From NCBI GenBank assembly GCA_002315885.1, contig DCIO01000001.1, forward strand, positions 5,628 through 13,289: a stretch of DNA of 7,662 nucleotides, written 5' to 3'. How positions within the stretch are numbered: position 1 is the stretch's first letter; every line of letters begins with the position of its first letter. This DNA comes from Lentisphaeria bacterium UBA1724 (lineage in GTDB: Bacteria > Verrucomicrobiota > Lentisphaeria > Oligosphaerales > Oligosphaeraceae). Of this stretch, positions 6,502-7,662 are shown one piece after another. The position numbers were made by a program, and so were the translations under genes. The notes beneath the pieces were generated by a model. It saw nothing but the letters and a program-made list of their open reading frames with translations, made no database searches and was not told the origin of the DNA.

Positions 6502-6589
6502 GGAGAGGTGGCAGAGTGGTCGAATGCGCAGCATTGGAAATGCTGTTTACCGAAAGGTAACCAGGGTTCGAATCCCTGCCTCTCCGCCA
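6502..6589 (+). tRNA. tRNA-Ser (anticodon GGA)
   Basis: The full cloverleaf folds by eye. The acceptor stem GGAGAGG (6502-6508) pairs with CCTCTCC (6579-6585), discriminator G is at 6586, and CCA is genome-encoded at 6587-6589. The D stem is GCA/TGC (6511-6513/6525-6527). The anticodon stem CAGCA/TGCTG surrounds the loop TTGGAAA, with anticodon GGA at 6536-6538 reading UCC and UCU. The long variable arm typical of serine tRNAs has stem TACC/GGTA closed by GAAA (6548-6559). The T arm is CAGGG TTCGAAT CCCTG (6562-6578). It is the only plus-strand gene, divergent from pal and convergent with the sigma gene. Confidence 0.98.
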
Positions 6590-6600
6590 TTTTATCAAAA

Positions 6601-6635
6601 GCCCCGAACGCCAGGGATGACGTCCGGGGCTTTTT
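6601..6635 (+). terminator. Intrinsic terminator after tRNA-Ser, probably bidirectional
   Basis: GCCCCG (6601-6606) pairs with CGGGGC (6625-6630), one mismatch follows, then ACG/CGT extends the stem around a 10-base loop. TTTTT follows at 6631-6635. This is a strong terminator for the tRNA 12 bases upstream. Read on the minus strand the same stem is followed by TTTT (6597-6600), so it may also stop transcripts from the convergent sigma gene. Confidence 0.85.
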
Positions 6636-6654
6636 CTTTGCCCAGATATTCGAC

Positions 6655-6682
6655 TTAATTCTTAATTCCTAATTCATAATTC
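6655..6682. repeat. Four tandem heptamers (NTAATTC)
   Basis: Units TTAATTC, TTAATTC, CTAATTC and ATAATTC run without gaps at 6655-6661, 6662-6668, 6669-6675 and 6676-6682, directly after the sigma gene stop codon. Only the first base of each unit varies. The array lies between that stop and the shared terminator, so it would be in the 3' untranslated region of the sigma mRNA. It contains TTCTTAATT (6659-6667), the 9-bp word also found in both arms of the murD inverted repeat. Confidence 0.75.
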
Positions 6683-6683
6683 A

Positions 6684-7526
6684 TTACGCGCCCTGGCTTA
6701 CACACTGGTTTTCGTCTGCGTTTCCCTCAAAGAACGCCCGCAGTTTTTCAACCGCCAGGATTTGGATTTGCCGAATGCGTTCCCGTGTGCATTTCAGGCC
6801 ATCCGCCACCTGCTCCAGCGTCTTGGGCGTTGTGCCATCCAGTCCGAAACGCATAGACAGGATAGTCTTTTCCCGAGGTGTCAGGCGCTGGAGATATTGT
6901 CCCAGAAGCACCACATCTTCCTGATCGCTTAGCAGCTGCGACGAAGTCGTCGTCGAGGTATCCGCCAGAACTTCGCTATATGTGCGTTCTCCATCGGGCA
7001 GTGTCGCCATTAGGGAGATTTCCACATTTTCAGGGACTCCCAGGAGGCTCTTCACCGTACGTATGGAAAAACCCGTCTTGCGGGAGAGTTCCTGTTGCGT
7101 GGGTTTTCGGCCCAGTTCCTCCGTCAAATCGTGGTTGGCCTGCCGCAGCACTGCCACCCGACGCGCAGTCTGCTGGGGAATTCTGACCGTATGTCCCGCC
7201 GCGGCAATGGCCCGACCAATGGCCTGCTTGATCCAATAGGCGGAATAGGACGAGAACTTCGCGCCTTTGGCAGGATCGAATTTCCTTGCGGCACGCATCA
7301 AACCGATATTGCCTTCCGCAATCAAATCCTCCAACGACAGCCCGCGCCCCTTGAAATCATGGGCGATTTTCACCACCAAACGGAGATTGCAATTCACAAG
7401 ATGCTGGTAGGACGCGTCATCCCCTTTCGCAATTTCCGCGGCTAACTGCGCTTCCTGCTTCGTGGTCAAACGAGGATACTGTCCACAAGAATCCATGTAG
7501 ATTTTCAACGAGTCATTTTCTGGCAT
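6684..7526 (-). CDS. Sigma-70 family RNA polymerase sigma factor
   Basis: This protein binds core RNA polymerase and directs it to promoters. The 280-aa product has region 1.2 (DSLKIYMDSCGQYPRL, 5-20), region 2 (NLRLVVKIAHDF at 47-58, LEDLIAEGNIGLMRAARKFD at 65-84, SSYSAYWIKQAIGRAIA at 92-108), region 3 beginning with HTVRIPQQ at 112-119 and containing LGRKPTQQELS at 138-148, and region 4 (LTPREKTILSMRFGL at 215-229 and the helix-turn-helix TLEQVADGLKCTRERIRQIQ at 236-255). Region 1.1 is missing and the length is about half that of a primary sigma, so it is probably a group 2-like alternative or general-stress sigma. The RpoH-specific Q(R/K)(K/R)LFFNLR box is absent. ATG 7524-7526 has AGGAGGG at 7533-7539, six bases away, which decides the start over an in-frame extension of 25 codons. 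A -10-like TAATAT lies at 7561-7566 on the minus strand, but no good -35 is visible. Confidence 0.93.
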   Translation of the reverse strand: MPENDSLKIYMDSCGQYPRLTTKQEAQLAAEIAKGDDASYQHLVNCNLRLVVKIAHDFKGRGLSLEDLIAEGNIGLMRAARKFDPAKGAKFSSYSAYWIKQAIGRAIAAAGHTVRIPQQTARRVAVLRQANHDLTEELGRKPTQQELSRKTGFSIRTVKSLLGVPENVEISLMATLPDGERTYSEVLADTSTTTSSQLLSDQEDVVLLGQYLQRLTPREKTILSMRFGLDGTTPKTLEQVADGLKCTRERIRQIQILAVEKLRAFFEGNADENQCVSQGA

Positions 7527-7638
7527 AATTTTCCCTCCTAAATTTGTGTCTGGTCTATAGATATTACGCAAAAACAACAAAGAACCTTTCACACCACACA
7601 CCCAAAATGACGCCCTTTCTGAAAAAAATTCCCGGGAC

Positions 7639-7662
7639 GTACCGACGGCGTCCCCGCCGTCG
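7639..7662. repeat. Dispersed hairpin repeat, copy 2 (reaches window end)
   Basis: The same element as at 4255-4277: GTAC, then stem CGACGGC (7643-7649), loop GTCCCC and GCCGTCG (7656-7662). It sits about 110 bp upstream of the sigma factor ATG. The window stops at the last stem base, so its full extent and right flank are unknown. Confidence 0.65.

Noticed and set aside
7607..7662. Plus-strand ATG with an open frame running off the window end
   Set aside because: It has no ribosome site, runs through the hairpin repeat, and is too short to judge.

Overview
The window comes from a Gram-negative bacterium of moderately high GC (mid-50s percent by eye, not computed). The evidence is a Pal-type outer-membrane lipoprotein, a second lipoprotein with LysM repeats, and MurD. 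Most start codons have purine-rich Shine-Dalgarno sequences. Nothing fixes the phylum. The class II aldolase, the Ala/Pro-rich LysM lipoprotein and the Gly/Asn-rich Pal linker would fit the PVC group (Lentisphaerota, Verrucomicrobiota or Kiritimatiellota), but that is a low-confidence guess. There is no phage, transposon, CRISPR array or defence system. The region is mostly core housekeeping.

Layout: all seven protein genes are on the minus strand and the only plus-strand gene is a tRNA. Following minus-strand transcription from the right end, the first gene is a 280-aa sigma-70 family factor (7526-6684). It converges on tRNA-Ser(GGA) (6502-6589, plus), which has its own promoter and terminator. 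A 230-bp divergent intergenic region with a perfect inverted repeat follows. Then comes a six-gene minus-strand array: pal (6271-5624), a Nudix/MutT domain fused in frame to lipoyl synthase LipA (5599-4295), hypoxanthine phosphoribosyltransferase hpt (4247-3720), murD (3723-2287, overlapping hpt by 4 bp), a triple-LysM lipoprotein (2212-1061) and class II fructose-bisphosphate aldolase fba (978-28). The gaps of 24, 47, -4, 74 and 82 bp are compatible with one or two operons. I see no strong terminator inside the array.

Functionally, the array mixes envelope work (Pal tethering outer membrane to peptidoglycan, MurD making the peptidoglycan precursor, a LysM protein likely binding the wall) with central metabolism (lipoate synthesis, purine salvage, nucleotide-pool cleaning, glycolysis). 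The most unusual feature is the Nudix-LipA fusion. Smaller oddities are a hairpin repeat present twice (4255-4277, where it fills the leader of hpt, and 7639-7662, at the window end), an AT-rich patch with rare-type codons and a perfect 10-bp inverted repeat inside murD, and a tandem heptamer array behind the sigma gene that shares a 9-bp word with the murD patch.
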